NCBI GenBank assembly: GCA_934630995.1
Contig: CAKTXU010000001.1
Location: 1-33,442 of the forward strand
Length of the DNA: 33,442 bases
Direction: 5' to 3'
From: an uncultured Eubacteriales bacterium
Lineage (GTDB): Bacteria > Bacillota > Clostridia > Oscillospirales > Acutalibacteraceae
Shown: positions 7,558 to 15,111 of the stretch, piece by piece
How positions within the stretch are numbered: position 1 is the first letter of the stretch
Layout: every line of letters begins with the position of its first letter
The notes under the pieces: generated by a model
What the model saw: only the letters and a program-made list of their open reading frames with translations
Databases searched by the model: none
What the model was told of the DNA's origin: nothing
Position numbers and translations under genes: made by a program

Positions 7558-7599
7558 GGCAGCCGTCCGGCATATTTTGTCCGGCCGCCTGCCTTTTTT
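7558..7599 (+). terminator. Terminator-like hairpin in a divergent intergenic region
   Basis: An imperfect 13-bp stem (7558-7570 with 7581-7593, two mismatches) is followed by T6 at 7594-7599 on the plus strand. It sits upstream of the promoters of the 7703 gene, so it would insulate that gene from spurious upstream transcription or be part of a regulatory site. Confidence 0.45.
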
Positions 7600-7658
7600 A
7601 CCGGTTTTTGGGTATACGGTATAATGCGGTTGATTTCCCCGGGGGTTTGTGCTATGTT
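7597..7658 (+). promoter_or_regulatory. Candidate promoters for the TIM-barrel gene
   Basis: Two candidates. First: TTTACC (7597-7602), 17 bp, perfect TATAAT (7620-7625). Second: TTGATT (7630-7635), 17 bp, TATGTT (7653-7658). Either gives a short leader to the ATG at 7703. Confidence 0.55.
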
Positions 7659-7702
7659 GAAGAAAAACCGCCGCAATGGCGACGGATAAAGGAGAAGCCG
7701 GT

Positions 7703-8575
7703 ATGAAAATAGCCGTCAGTACATACAGCTTTCAAAGCCTGATTCAAGCGGGTGAAACCAATCAGCTCGAGTGTCTCCGTCTGGCCAAGGATATGGGCTT
7801 CGAGGGGGTGGAAATAGCGGGGTTGTATCCGCATGACGGCTCCGGCTTGGAGGAGTATGCGGGACGGATCGCCTCCCAGTGTGAGGCGCTGGATTTGCCT
7901 GTGATCAATTACACCATTGCCGCCGATTTTTTATCCGGATCGGGCGGCAGCCTGGACGCAGAGGTGGAAAGGCTGAAAGGGGAAGTGGAAATTGCCCGCA
8001 TTCTAGGAGCCGCGGGAATGCGACACGACGCCGCCTGGGGATTCCCCGCGGGGAACCGGAGTCAGCGCGGATTTCAAAACATACTCCCCACCCTGCTTGA
8101 CGGCTGCCGGCGGGTGACGGAATATGCCGCCGCCAGGGGTATCAAAACCATGGTGGAGAATCACGGCACCTTCTGCCAGGACAGTGACAGGATGGAACAG
8201 CTTGTCAACGGGGTGGCCCATCCCAATTTCGGCCTCCTGGTGGATATGGGAAATTTCCTTTGTGCCGACGAAGCGCCGGAAAAGGCGGTGGGCCGCCTGG
8301 CTCCCTATGCGTTTTATGTGCATGCCAAGGATTTCCTGCTTAAAAGCGGCGCGGCATTTTCACCCGGCTCCGGCTTTTTCCGTACCCGTGCCGGGAATTA
8401 TCTGCGCGGCACCGTCATAGGCCACGGCGTGGTGCCGGTGCCGCAGTGTCTGTCCATTCTGAAATCCGTCGGCTACGACGGCTTCATAGGGGTGGAGTTT
8501 GAGGGGATGGAGCCCCCCGGGATGGCCGTCGAATACGGCCTCCAGAATCTCCGCCGCTTTCTCGATATCCTCTGA
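7703..8575 (+). CDS. Sugar phosphate isomerase/epimerase family (TIM barrel)
   Basis: 290-aa xylose-isomerase-like/AP-endonuclease-2-fold TIM barrel, as in IolE and related sugar epimerases. The N-terminal strand is MKIAVSTYSF. Likely metal ligands are Glu152 (TMVENHG), Asp181 (LLVDMGNF), His207 (FYVHAKD), His241 and Glu265/267 (GVEFEG). The ATG at 7703 is preceded by AAAGGAG at a 9-nt spacing, and the nine residues encoded before it from 7676 are therefore excluded. Two terminators follow, so it is monocistronic. The substrate cannot be assigned; a sugar or inositol-derived keto-sugar is likely. Confidence 0.88.
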   Translation: MKIAVSTYSFQSLIQAGETNQLECLRLAKDMGFEGVEIAGLYPHDGSGLEEYAGRIASQCEALDLPVINYTIAADFLSGSGGSLDAEVERLKGEVEIARILGAAGMRHDAAWGFPAGNRSQRGFQNILPTLLDGCRRVTEYAAARGIKTMVENHGTFCQDSDRMEQLVNGVAHPNFGLLVDMGNFLCADEAPEKAVGRLAPYAFYVHAKDFLLKSGAAFSPGSGFFRTRAGNYLRGTVIGHGVVPVPQCLSILKSVGYDGFIGVEFEGMEPPGMAVEYGLQNLRRFLDIL

Positions 8576-8599
8576 TGACAGGCCCCCGCTCTCTCCAAG

Positions 8600-8625
8600 G
8601 CCGCCGGAAACTCCGGCGGCTTTTT
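8600..8625 (+). terminator. Intrinsic terminator
   Basis: A perfect 9-bp stem (8600-8608 with 8612-8620) with a 3-nt loop and T5 (8621-8625). It ends the TIM-barrel gene transcript. Confidence 0.9.
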
Positions 8626-8680
8626 CGCCTGTAAACTGAGGAACCATGCCGGTCGGGGCCACGGCCTTTAAAGCCCCTGA

Positions 8681-8725
8681 AAAACCACCTGTGAGCCATG
8701 CTGTATGGCCCGCAGGTGGTTTTTT
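8681..8725. terminator. Second, long intrinsic terminator
   Basis: About 19 base pairs (from 8681 to near 8723), with two imperfect positions, close a small loop and end in a T6 tract on the plus strand. The left arm starts with A4, so it may also work weakly on the minus strand. It insulates the polysaccharide locus from upstream transcription. Confidence 0.8.
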
Positions 8726-8823
8726 GCTGTATATCCTTTCCTTGTGTTGTCTGGCTAAAATCTCAAAATATGTATGGAAAAAGCCGGATAATTGAAATGA
8801 GTCGATTTTTATCGAGTAATATG

Positions 8824-8852
8824 TTGACGAAAACATAATAAAATGATAAACT
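8824..8852 (+). promoter_or_regulatory. Predicted promoter of the polysaccharide locus
   Basis: TTGACG (8824-8829), 17-bp spacer, TAAACT (8847-8852), in A+T-rich DNA. The leader before the GTG at 8925 would be about 65 nt. No other comparable promoter is seen upstream of the locus. Confidence 0.6.
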
Positions 8853-8924
8853 GTACCCTGCAAAACATGCTGATATTGTTTTTGTATATCGAGTGCTTCC
8901 AGAAATTCGGACAGGAGAGGGACC

Positions 8925-10415
8925 GTGACAGCGAAGAAGATCCAGAGAGATATGACTGTTGATGAAGCGATAGGCGAATGGCTGCTGATGTGCAATGACC
9001 ACTACGACGACAGGACGCTGCGCATCTACGGTCAGGCTGCTGAGCTGATCCAATCGTATATCGGCAATATTTTTTTGAATGAGCTCAATGACGAGATTCT
9101 CAGTCAATATTTTGATAAACTGCATCATCTCACTATCGGCGACACCGGCGTCAAAAACGTATATACCGTGCTCAACGGTGCCTGCAAATACGCCGTGTCT
9201 CAGGGCTTTCTTCCCGTTAACCCGCTGACAGCCTTCCGGCGTAAGGACTTGCTGCAGCTCGGTGAGCGCAAAGAGCGCCGCAGGAAGGAGGAGTTCTTCC
9301 TCAGCCATGAACAGGCCGCCGGGGCCGAAAGACTGTTCCTCAGTATGGCCGACCCGGAGAACACCGCCCTGTATCTCTGTCTCAAGCTGGGCTTCACCCT
9401 GAAAATCATCTCCGCTCTTCGCTGGGGGGATATCGACCTGTCAAAAGCGCGGGTCACGGTGTCCCGCAGCATCGTGCGGGCGGAGAGCAGGAACGCCAAA
9501 GGCGCCGAACGGTTTTCCATGCAGGACATCACGCCTTACACGGCGCCGATTCCCCGGGACGTTTTAACCCGCATTGAGGAACGGGCGGGGCTGTATCCCT
9601 CCGGCAGCTGTTATGTCGCAACCGGCACGGAGGAGTATGCAGCTGCCTTCAACCGGCTGCAGGTACTGCTCCGGTCCTACAACCAGCGGCACAATATCGC
9701 GCCGACCCTGACGGTGGAAACCCTCAGCAGCTTCTATGTGCGCCGGTGTCTGGAATGCGGGATTTCAGCGGAAACGGTGTGCGCCTGGACGGGACGGCGT
9801 TTCCCCAATCAACTCAAAGCGCGGTTTGCGGATTTCATCCCCGACGATGTCGAATTGGCGAACCACCTGCTGGGGCCTGTATATGAATTTATTCCTGCCG
9901 ATACGGTGCGCCGGATGAATCTGCTGATACTGGGGGCGGGCGACCACGGCCACGCGGTGCTGGAGACGGCGCAGGCCAAGGAGATATTCGACAGCATCCG
10001 TTTTCTGGATGACGACCCGCGGAAAACGGAGGCCATCGGCGCGTGTGCGGATTACCGGCAGTATTTGAACGAATACCCGATGGCGTTTCCGGCGTTCGGG
10101 GACAACGAGCTGCGGCGGGAATGGCTGACGCTGCTGGAGGAGGCGGGGTATATCGTGCCGAACCTGATAAGCCCGTCGGCCTATATCAGCCCGTCGGTGA
10201 GCATAGGAGGGGCGTCGATAATCGAGGCGCGTGCGACCGTGGGAACGGGCGTCCACATCGGGCGGGGGGCTATTGTTTCCTCGAATGTGACGCTGGATGT
10301 CGGCGCGGTGGTGGGGGACATGTGCTATATCGCGCCGGGCCTCACCATCCCCAAACGCTGTGTCCTTCCCCACGGCGCCCACGTGGATGCGGAATCCATT
10401 CCTCAGTTTATTTGA
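8925..10415 (+). CDS. Fusion: tyrosine-recombinase-like domain (catalytic residues missing) + PglD/NeuD-like domain (catalytic His missing)
   Basis: 496 aa, GTG start with AGGAGAGG just upstream. Residues about 10-100 look like the SAM-like core-binding domain of phage integrases (helical, ending GFLPVNPLTAF). Residues about 125-310 look like the catalytic fold (ALYLCLKLGFTLKIISALRW), but the box-I Arg is Thr158, the HxxR box reads VETLSSF, the LGH His is Arg291, and Phe occupies the place of the nucleophilic Tyr. Residues 331-496 look like a PglD/NeuD sugar acetyltransferase: LLILGAGDHGH Rossmann start, FLDDDP, FGDNELRR, then hexapeptide repeats. By eye alignment to C. jejuni PglD, catalytic His125 and Glu126 are Val459 and Gly460, His134 is Tyr468, and the C-terminal part is short. 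Met331 has no ribosome binding site, so this is one polypeptide. As first gene of the polysaccharide locus a DNA-binding, sugar-nucleotide-sensing regulator is a reasonable inference. Confidence 0.8.
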   Translation: MTAKKIQRDMTVDEAIGEWLLMCNDHYDDRTLRIYGQAAELIQSYIGNIFLNELNDEILSQYFDKLHHLTIGDTGVKNVYTVLNGACKYAVSQGFLPVNPLTAFRRKDLLQLGERKERRRKEEFFLSHEQAAGAERLFLSMADPENTALYLCLKLGFTLKIISALRWGDIDLSKARVTVSRSIVRAESRNAKGAERFSMQDITPYTAPIPRDVLTRIEERAGLYPSGSCYVATGTEEYAAAFNRLQVLLRSYNQRHNIAPTLTVETLSSFYVRRCLECGISAETVCAWTGRRFPNQLKARFADFIPDDVELANHLLGPVYEFIPADTVRRMNLLILGAGDHGHAVLETAQAKEIFDSIRFLDDDPRKTEAIGACADYRQYLNEYPMAFPAFGDNELRREWLTLLEEAGYIVPNLISPSAYISPSVSIGGASIIEARATVGTGVHIGRGAIVSSNVTLDVGAVVGDMCYIAPGLTIPKRCVLPHGAHVDAESIPQFI

Positions 10416-10491
10416 TGGAATATGGAGAGCTTCGTCTGATAAATGGATTTGCCCATAAGGTAATAAACCTGCGAAAACTTAGAGGTACGAA

Positions 10492-11685
10492 ATGAAATTG
10501 AGAGCGTTTGAGAAAAGACTATATCTGTCCTCACCGACGATGCATGGGGATGAACTTATCTATATGACAGAGGCGTATAAGACAAACTGGATGTCCACGA
10601 TAGGGGCGAATATTGATGAGGTGGAACGGTTTGTTGGTGAGAAGTTGGGAGGCCAATATGCCCTCGCGCTCTCCTGTGGCACTGCTGCTTTGCACCTTGC
10701 GGTGAAACTCGCAGGAGTAAAGCCGGGGGACTACGTTTTTTGTTCTGATATGACCTTCGCGGCCACGGTAAATCCTGTCGTTTATGAGGGCGGCATACCT
10801 ATTTTTATCGATACTGAACGAGATACGTGGAATATGGATCCGGTGGCGTTGAAGAAAGCGTTTGTCCTCTATCCCCACGCAAAAGTCGTTATTGCAGCCA
10901 ACCTGTATGGAACACCCGCTAAACTCGACGTGATAAAAGCTGTTTGCGACGAATTCGGCGCCGTCTTGATTGAGGACGCCGCCGAATCTCTAGGAGCCAT
11001 CTTCAAAGGGAAACAAACCGGTACTTTCGGCAAGTACAACGCCATTTCCTTTAATGGAAACAAAATCATCACCGGCTCTGCCGGCGGTATGCTTTTGACC
11101 GATGATAGAGAGGCGGCCGACCATGCCCGCAAAATTTCAACGCAAGCAAGAGACGCCGCCCCTTGGTATCAACACAGTGAAATCGGCCATAATTACCGCA
11201 TGTCAAACGTGACCGCGGGAGTTGTAAGAGGACAGTTGCCCCATCTGGAAGAGCATATTGCGCAGAAGAAAGCGATTTATGAAAGATACAGGGAGGGCTT
11301 CAGGAATCTTCCGGTTATCATGAATCCCTTCGATGCCGAAAACGCCGAGCCGAATTACTGGCTGTCTTGTCTACTTATCGGCAAAGAAGCCATGTGTGAG
11401 CAGCGCAGAACGCATTGCCAGGCAAGCTATGAACCGGAACAAGGGAAATCCTGTCCTGCGGAAATTCTCGAAGCACTGGATAAGCAGAATGCGGAGGGCC
11501 GCCCTATTTGGAAGCCCATGCATATGCAGCCAGTTTATAAAGATAACATTTTCATCCCTGCAAATACCGGCGATGATGTCGGCGCGGATATTTTCAATCG
11601 CGGTCTGTGTCTGCCGAGCGATATCAAAATGACGCCTGAAGAGCAGGATATCGTCATGGAGGTCGTCAAATCCTGCTTTGAGTAA
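10492..11685 (+). CDS. pglE: DegT/DnrJ/EryC1/StrS (PglE-like) sugar aminotransferase
   Basis: 397-aa PLP enzyme that aminates C4 of a UDP-4-keto-6-deoxy sugar, as in UDP-bacillosamine synthesis. The family pattern is complete: SCGTAALHLA (61-70), DMTFAATVNP, EDAAESLGA with PLP-contacting Asp162, and the Schiff-base Lys191 in SFNGNKIITGSAGG. AGAGGT lies 7 nt before the ATG. It is followed by PglC- and PglD-like genes, which together define a bacillosamine-type (4-amino-4,6-dideoxy-GlcNAc) module. The PglF-type 4,6-dehydratase needed to make its substrate is not in the window. The specific sugar is inferred from neighbours only. Confidence 0.88.
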   Translation: MKLRAFEKRLYLSSPTMHGDELIYMTEAYKTNWMSTIGANIDEVERFVGEKLGGQYALALSCGTAALHLAVKLAGVKPGDYVFCSDMTFAATVNPVVYEGGIPIFIDTERDTWNMDPVALKKAFVLYPHAKVVIAANLYGTPAKLDVIKAVCDEFGAVLIEDAAESLGAIFKGKQTGTFGKYNAISFNGNKIITGSAGGMLLTDDREAADHARKISTQARDAAPWYQHSEIGHNYRMSNVTAGVVRGQLPHLEEHIAQKKAIYERYREGFRNLPVIMNPFDAENAEPNYWLSCLLIGKEAMCEQRRTHCQASYEPEQGKSCPAEILEALDKQNAEGRPIWKPMHMQPVYKDNIFIPANTGDDVGADIFNRGLCLPSDIKMTPEEQDIVMEVVKSCFE

Positions 11686-11705
11686 ATACATAAGTTGGAG
11701 ATAGT

Positions 11706-12350
11706 ATGTACGCAAAATTTTTTAAAAGATTTATCGATTTTTGGCTGTCGTTGACGGCACTCATCGTGCTGTTGCCGCTGCTGTTATTTCTGATAATAGC
11801 CGGAGCAATCGCCATGCGCGGCAACCCGTTCTTTGTGCAGCCAAGACCGGGTAAGAAGGGAAAAGACGGCCGGGAAAAGATATTTTGTCTGATCAAATTC
11901 CGCACCATGAGCAATAAGAGGCGTCCGGATGGAGGTCTCCTGCCGGATGAGCAAAGGCTTACATCATACGGCAGAATGCTGCGGAACACATCGCTCGACG
12001 AGCTTCCCGAACTGTGGAACATCCTAAGGGGAGATATGGCTTTGGTCGGTCCCAGGCCGCTGTTGGTCCAATATTTGCCCTTGTATTCGGAAGAACAGCG
12101 CCGCCGCCACGATATCCGCCCCGGCCTCACCGGCTATGCACAGGTGCATGGACGCAATACGCTTTCCTGGGATGAGAGATTCCGACTGGATGTCGCCTAT
12201 ATAGAGAAAATCTCTTTACGCGGTGATATGAGAATTCTTTTTGATACGATCAGAATCGTGCTGAAACGAGAGGGTATCTCTTCCGATGTTTCGGCGACGA
12301 TGGAAGTATTTCAGGGAGCACCTGTGAACAGTGAGGAAATCCACGTATGA
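11706..12350 (+). CDS. pglC: PglC-like phosphoglycosyl transferase (initiating sugar transferase)
   Basis: 214-aa monotopic phosphoglycosyl transferase that moves a phospho-sugar from its UDP form to undecaprenyl phosphate, starting repeat-unit assembly on the inner membrane face. It has an N-terminal re-entrant hydrophobic segment (about 8-38), then KFRTM, the Asp-Glu dyad in TSLDELPELWN, MALVGPRPLL and IRPGLTGYAQVHGRN. The length matches the small PglC class without the extra membrane domain of WbaP. GGAG precedes the ATG; the stop overlaps the next start (ATGA). The donor is likely the acetylated 4-amino sugar made by the flanking genes. Confidence 0.92.
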   Translation: MYAKFFKRFIDFWLSLTALIVLLPLLLFLIIAGAIAMRGNPFFVQPRPGKKGKDGREKIFCLIKFRTMSNKRRPDGGLLPDEQRLTSYGRMLRNTSLDELPELWNILRGDMALVGPRPLLVQYLPLYSEEQRRRHDIRPGLTGYAQVHGRNTLSWDERFRLDVAYIEKISLRGDMRILFDTIRIVLKREGISSDVSATMEVFQGAPVNSEEIHV

Positions 12351-12943
12351 ATAGGCGGCGGTTGATCATTATAGGCGCCGGCGGCCATGGCAGGGTCATG
12401 GAAGATGTCGCAGGATTGTCAGGTTACACCGATATAGCCTTCCTCGACGATAAACTACCCGTGCTCGGAAAGGTAAAGGATTTTGTCCGCTATGTGACTG
12501 CTTCAGACTTTTTTGTGGCGATTGGGGACAATGCCGTTCGTGAACGAATTTTCACGGAGTTATCCGAACATCATGCAACGATAGTGAAGTTGCTTCATCC
12601 CAAAGCTGTGATTGCGGATGGTGTCACCATAGGCGCCGGCACGGCAGTCATGGCGGGTGCCGTCATCAATCCCGGAGTCCGAGTAGGCGACGGGGTGATT
12701 GTCAATACCTGCAGCTCCATCGATCATGACTGCACCATCGAGGCGTTCACCCACATCTCCGTCGGAGCGCATCTTGCAGGGACTGTTCATACAGGCAGGC
12801 GTACTTTCGTGGGAATGGGTGCCAACATCATCCATCAAGTGACCATATGCGCTGATTGCGTGATAGGAGCTGGAACAGCCGTGGTGAAGGATATCGATGA
12901 ACGCGGCACATATGTCGGAGTGCCCGCCAAACGGATAGATTAG
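12347..12943 (+). CDS. pglD: PglD/NeuD-like sugar N-acetyltransferase
   Basis: 198-aa left-handed beta-helix acetyltransferase with the nucleotide-sugar-binding Rossmann start IIIGAGGHGRVMEDVA, the FLDD and AIGDN motifs, and a hexapeptide-repeat domain from about residue 85. The expected catalytic His127 (SSIDHDC) and His136 (FTHISVG) are present, and the C-terminus is the usual GVPAKRI. It likely acetylates the C4 amine formed by PglE, giving UDP-diacetyl-bacillosamine or a related sugar. It starts within the pglC stop (ATGA overlap). Compare the second, apparently inactive PglD-like domain at the end of the gene at 8925. Confidence 0.92.
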   Translation: MNRRRLIIIGAGGHGRVMEDVAGLSGYTDIAFLDDKLPVLGKVKDFVRYVTASDFFVAIGDNAVRERIFTELSEHHATIVKLLHPKAVIADGVTIGAGTAVMAGAVINPGVRVGDGVIVNTCSSIDHDCTIEAFTHISVGAHLAGTVHTGRRTFVGMGANIIHQVTICADCVIGAGTAVVKDIDERGTYVGVPAKRID

Positions 12944-12987
12944 GAATATAAGCCGCCTCATACTCGTTCCATACATAGGAGGACGTT

Positions 12988-14265
12988 TTGAAAATTGCCA
13001 TCATTGCGCAATATCTGGGAGATATTGCGCATCCCGAAACCTTCAACAGCCGGTTTCTGACCCTGGCGGACATGCTTACCGCACGGCAGCACAGCGTGGA
13101 AATTATCACAAGCGATTTTATTCACAGCATAAAACGGCATGTTTTCGATGTATCCACCTATAAAGAGTGTAAACTGACAACGCTGCATGAGCCCGGCTAT
13201 GCAAAAAATATTTGTATGAAACGGTTTTTTAGCCATTATATCCTTTCCAGAAATCTGCGAAAGCGGCTGAAGCAAACGGAAAAGCCGGATGTCATCTATT
13301 GCGCCGTCCCCTCCCTGGATTTTGCATTCGAAGCGGCAAAATTCGCACGGAAACATCGCATTCCTTTAATTATCGATATACAGGATTTATGGCCGGAAGC
13401 CTTTGAGATGGTGGCTAAAATTCCCGTGGCCGGAAAAATGATGTTTTATCCCTTCCGGCGGCGGGCCAATGCCGTATACGCGGCGGCGGACGAAATCATA
13501 GCGGTTTCTGAGACATATGCACGGCGGGCTTTGCAGGTGAATAAAAAATGTGAAAAAGCGGGTGTCGTGTTTCTGGGAACAGAATTATCGAAGTTTGACC
13601 GATTTAAAACCACGGTATCTCCTATTCATAAACCCGCGGAAGAAATCTGGCTGGGCTATGCCGGGACACTCGGGCACAGCTATGATTTAAAGACGGTTTT
13701 TAACTGTCTTAGCCGGTTAAAGGACAAACCTTTTTACAAACGGCTGAAACTGGTCGTTATCGGTGACGGACCTCTGCGGCGGGAGTTAGAGGACTACGCG
13801 AACGTACTCGCGTTAAATGTCCTGTTTACGGGAATGCTGCCTTACGAACAGATGGTGTCCGTGCTCTGCAGGTGTGATGTGGCGGTCAATCCTATCAAAA
13901 AGAATTCTGCTGCTTCTATTATCAACAAACACGCTGATTACGCCGGCGCAGGGCTCCCGGTATTGAACAGCCAGGAAAATGTCGAGTACAGAAACCTGAT
14001 TGACGAGTATGATATGGGGTTGAGCTGCACATGTGAATGTGCCAAAGATATGGCTGAAAAGCTGACGGTCCTTATCAGCAGCCGTGAAATGAGATTGCGA
14101 ATGGGCGTGCGGGCAAGAAAATGCGCGGAAGAGAAGTTCGACAGAAAAAACACCTACAGCTTGATTGTCGAAACAATTGAAAAATTTAACCAAGAGGGAA
14201 AGAGACGTATTGGCAACGATAAAAGAACATCAGCAGGTTTTGCTGGAGCTCTTAACGGAGTTTGA
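12988..14265 (+). CDS. Glycosyltransferase family 4 (WbuB-like)
   Basis: 425-aa cytoplasmic GT-B glycosyltransferase. The N-terminal acceptor domain begins KIAIIAQYLGDIAHPETFN and contains DIQDLWPEAFE. The C-terminal donor-binding domain has LGYAGTLGHSYDL, a VVIGDGPLRRELEDYA segment, GMLPYEQMV and NPIKKNSAASIINKHADYAGAGLPV. The pattern is that of WbuB-like transferases adding a second sugar to the initiating residue. The start is TTG at 12988 with AGGAGG 5 nt upstream; there is no better ATG. Its 3-prime end overlaps the LicD start by about 56 nt. Confidence 0.9.
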   Translation: MKIAIIAQYLGDIAHPETFNSRFLTLADMLTARQHSVEIITSDFIHSIKRHVFDVSTYKECKLTTLHEPGYAKNICMKRFFSHYILSRNLRKRLKQTEKPDVIYCAVPSLDFAFEAAKFARKHRIPLIIDIQDLWPEAFEMVAKIPVAGKMMFYPFRRRANAVYAAADEIIAVSETYARRALQVNKKCEKAGVVFLGTELSKFDRFKTTVSPIHKPAEEIWLGYAGTLGHSYDLKTVFNCLSRLKDKPFYKRLKLVVIGDGPLRRELEDYANVLALNVLFTGMLPYEQMVSVLCRCDVAVNPIKKNSAASIINKHADYAGAGLPVLNSQENVEYRNLIDEYDMGLSCTCECAKDMAEKLTVLISSREMRLRMGVRARKCAEEKFDRKNTYSLIVETIEKFNQEGKRRIGNDKRTSAGFAGALNGV

Positions 14266-15058
14266 CAGAGTCTGTAAAAAGCACGACATTCCCTATATGC
14301 TGTTTGCCGGAAGCGCTTTGGGTGCCGTTAGGCATCAGGGCTTTATTCCATGGGATGACGATTTGGATATCGTTATGCTGCGGCCTGCTTACAATCGCTT
14401 TCTTGCGGTGGCGTCGGATGAGTTATCTGCGAACAAGTATTTTGTTCAGGCGGAGTTCTCTTCCCATTGGCCGATGTACTTTTCAAAATTACGAAAAAAC
14501 CATACCGCCTGTCTTGAAAAGTATCATCCGAAGGACAGTGAGACACATCAGGGAATATATATCGACATCTTTCCCTGCGACAATGCGTCCGAATGCGCAT
14601 TTATCAGGAGGCTGCAATATTATTGCTCCCGGATTGTCATTGCGAAATCCATGCTGAAGCGCGGGTATGATACAAACAGTCATTTCAAAAAGCTGGCGGT
14701 ATCCGTATCCCGGTTTTTTCCTATGAACCCTTTTTACAACATAGTGGTAAGGCGCACAAAGAAGGATTCCGAGCTGGTGCATACGTTTTTCGGCGGTACC
14801 TCCCGATACCAAAAAGGCGTGTATCCGAGGGCCTGGTTTGAGGATGTGAAGGAAACCCGCTTTGAGAACTTAACGGTTCCCATTTCCGCCCATTATGACC
14901 TGTTATTGCGCACCTTGTATGGAGACTATATGACCATTCCGCCGGAGGAAGATCGAACGGTCCATGCCATTCTGGTGGATACGGAGCGTTCCTATACGGC
15001 ATACGCGCATTACCGCGACGATATGGAATTTGAAGTGTATACGAGAAGCATACGTTAA
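14210..15058 (+). CDS. LicD family phosphotransferase
   Basis: 282-aa LicD/fukutin-type nucleotidyltransferase-fold protein; family members attach phosphocholine or a related phospho-group to glycans. Key motif at about residues 34-54: GSALGAVRHQGFIPWDDDLD, with the Asp cluster for metal binding. The start is placed at TTG 14210, preceded by GAGGG and giving a normal N-terminus (ATIKEHQQVLLELLTEFDR); the frame can be extended back to 14165. It overlaps the upstream GT4 by 56 nt. No licA, licB or licC (choline uptake and activation) gene is in the window, so phosphocholine is not proven. A phosphodiester glycosidase is encoded next door. Confidence 0.87.
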   Translation: MATIKEHQQVLLELLTEFDRVCKKHDIPYMLFAGSALGAVRHQGFIPWDDDLDIVMLRPAYNRFLAVASDELSANKYFVQAEFSSHWPMYFSKLRKNHTACLEKYHPKDSETHQGIYIDIFPCDNASECAFIRRLQYYCSRIVIAKSMLKRGYDTNSHFKKLAVSVSRFFPMNPFYNIVVRRTKKDSELVHTFFGGTSRYQKGVYPRAWFEDVKETRFENLTVPISAHYDLLLRTLYGDYMTIPPEEDRTVHAILVDTERSYTAYAHYRDDMEFEVYTRSIR

Positions 15059-15064
15059 CAAGGA

Positions 15065-15085
15065 AGTAATGCCGAAAGGCTTACT
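15065..15085 (+). other. Hairpin with GAAA tetraloop in leader of surface-protein gene
   Basis: AGTAA/TTACT and GCC/GGC pair around a GAAA loop (15074-15077), with one bulged T. GNRA loops are stable in RNA. It lies in the 53-bp gap before the 1740-aa gene and overlaps the candidate -10. Function unknown. Confidence 0.4.
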
Positions 15086-15090
15086 ATAAT
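15085..15090 (+). promoter_or_regulatory. Possible -10 element for the surface-protein gene
   Basis: A perfect TATAAT hexamer lies 21 bp before the ATG at 15112. No good -35 is found at 16-18 bp; a TTAACA at 15055-15060 is 24 bp away. An internal promoter is possible but weakly supported. Confidence 0.3.
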
Positions 15091-15111
15091 ACGCTTAAAG
15101 GAGAGGAACCC

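Larger units (their letters stand above)
8576..8924. other. Intergenic region, 349 bp: two terminators, then promoter and leader of the polysaccharide locus
   Basis: The left half carries two strong terminator hairpins. From about 8726 the sequence becomes A+T-rich and holds a promoter, a small palindrome (8802-8815) and a repeated TATCGAGT octamer (8810-8817 and 8887-8894). No protein-coding gene is supported. Confidence 0.7.

Noticed and set aside
8726..8924. Invertible promoter for phase variation
   Set aside because: I looked for inverted repeats flanking the promoter and found only short, imperfect ones; the repeated octamer is direct, not inverted.
8925..9915. Active integrase marking a mobile element with att sites
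   Set aside because: No catalytic residues, fused to a sugar-enzyme domain, no tRNA or direct-repeat att sites, and no excisionase or transfer genes nearby.
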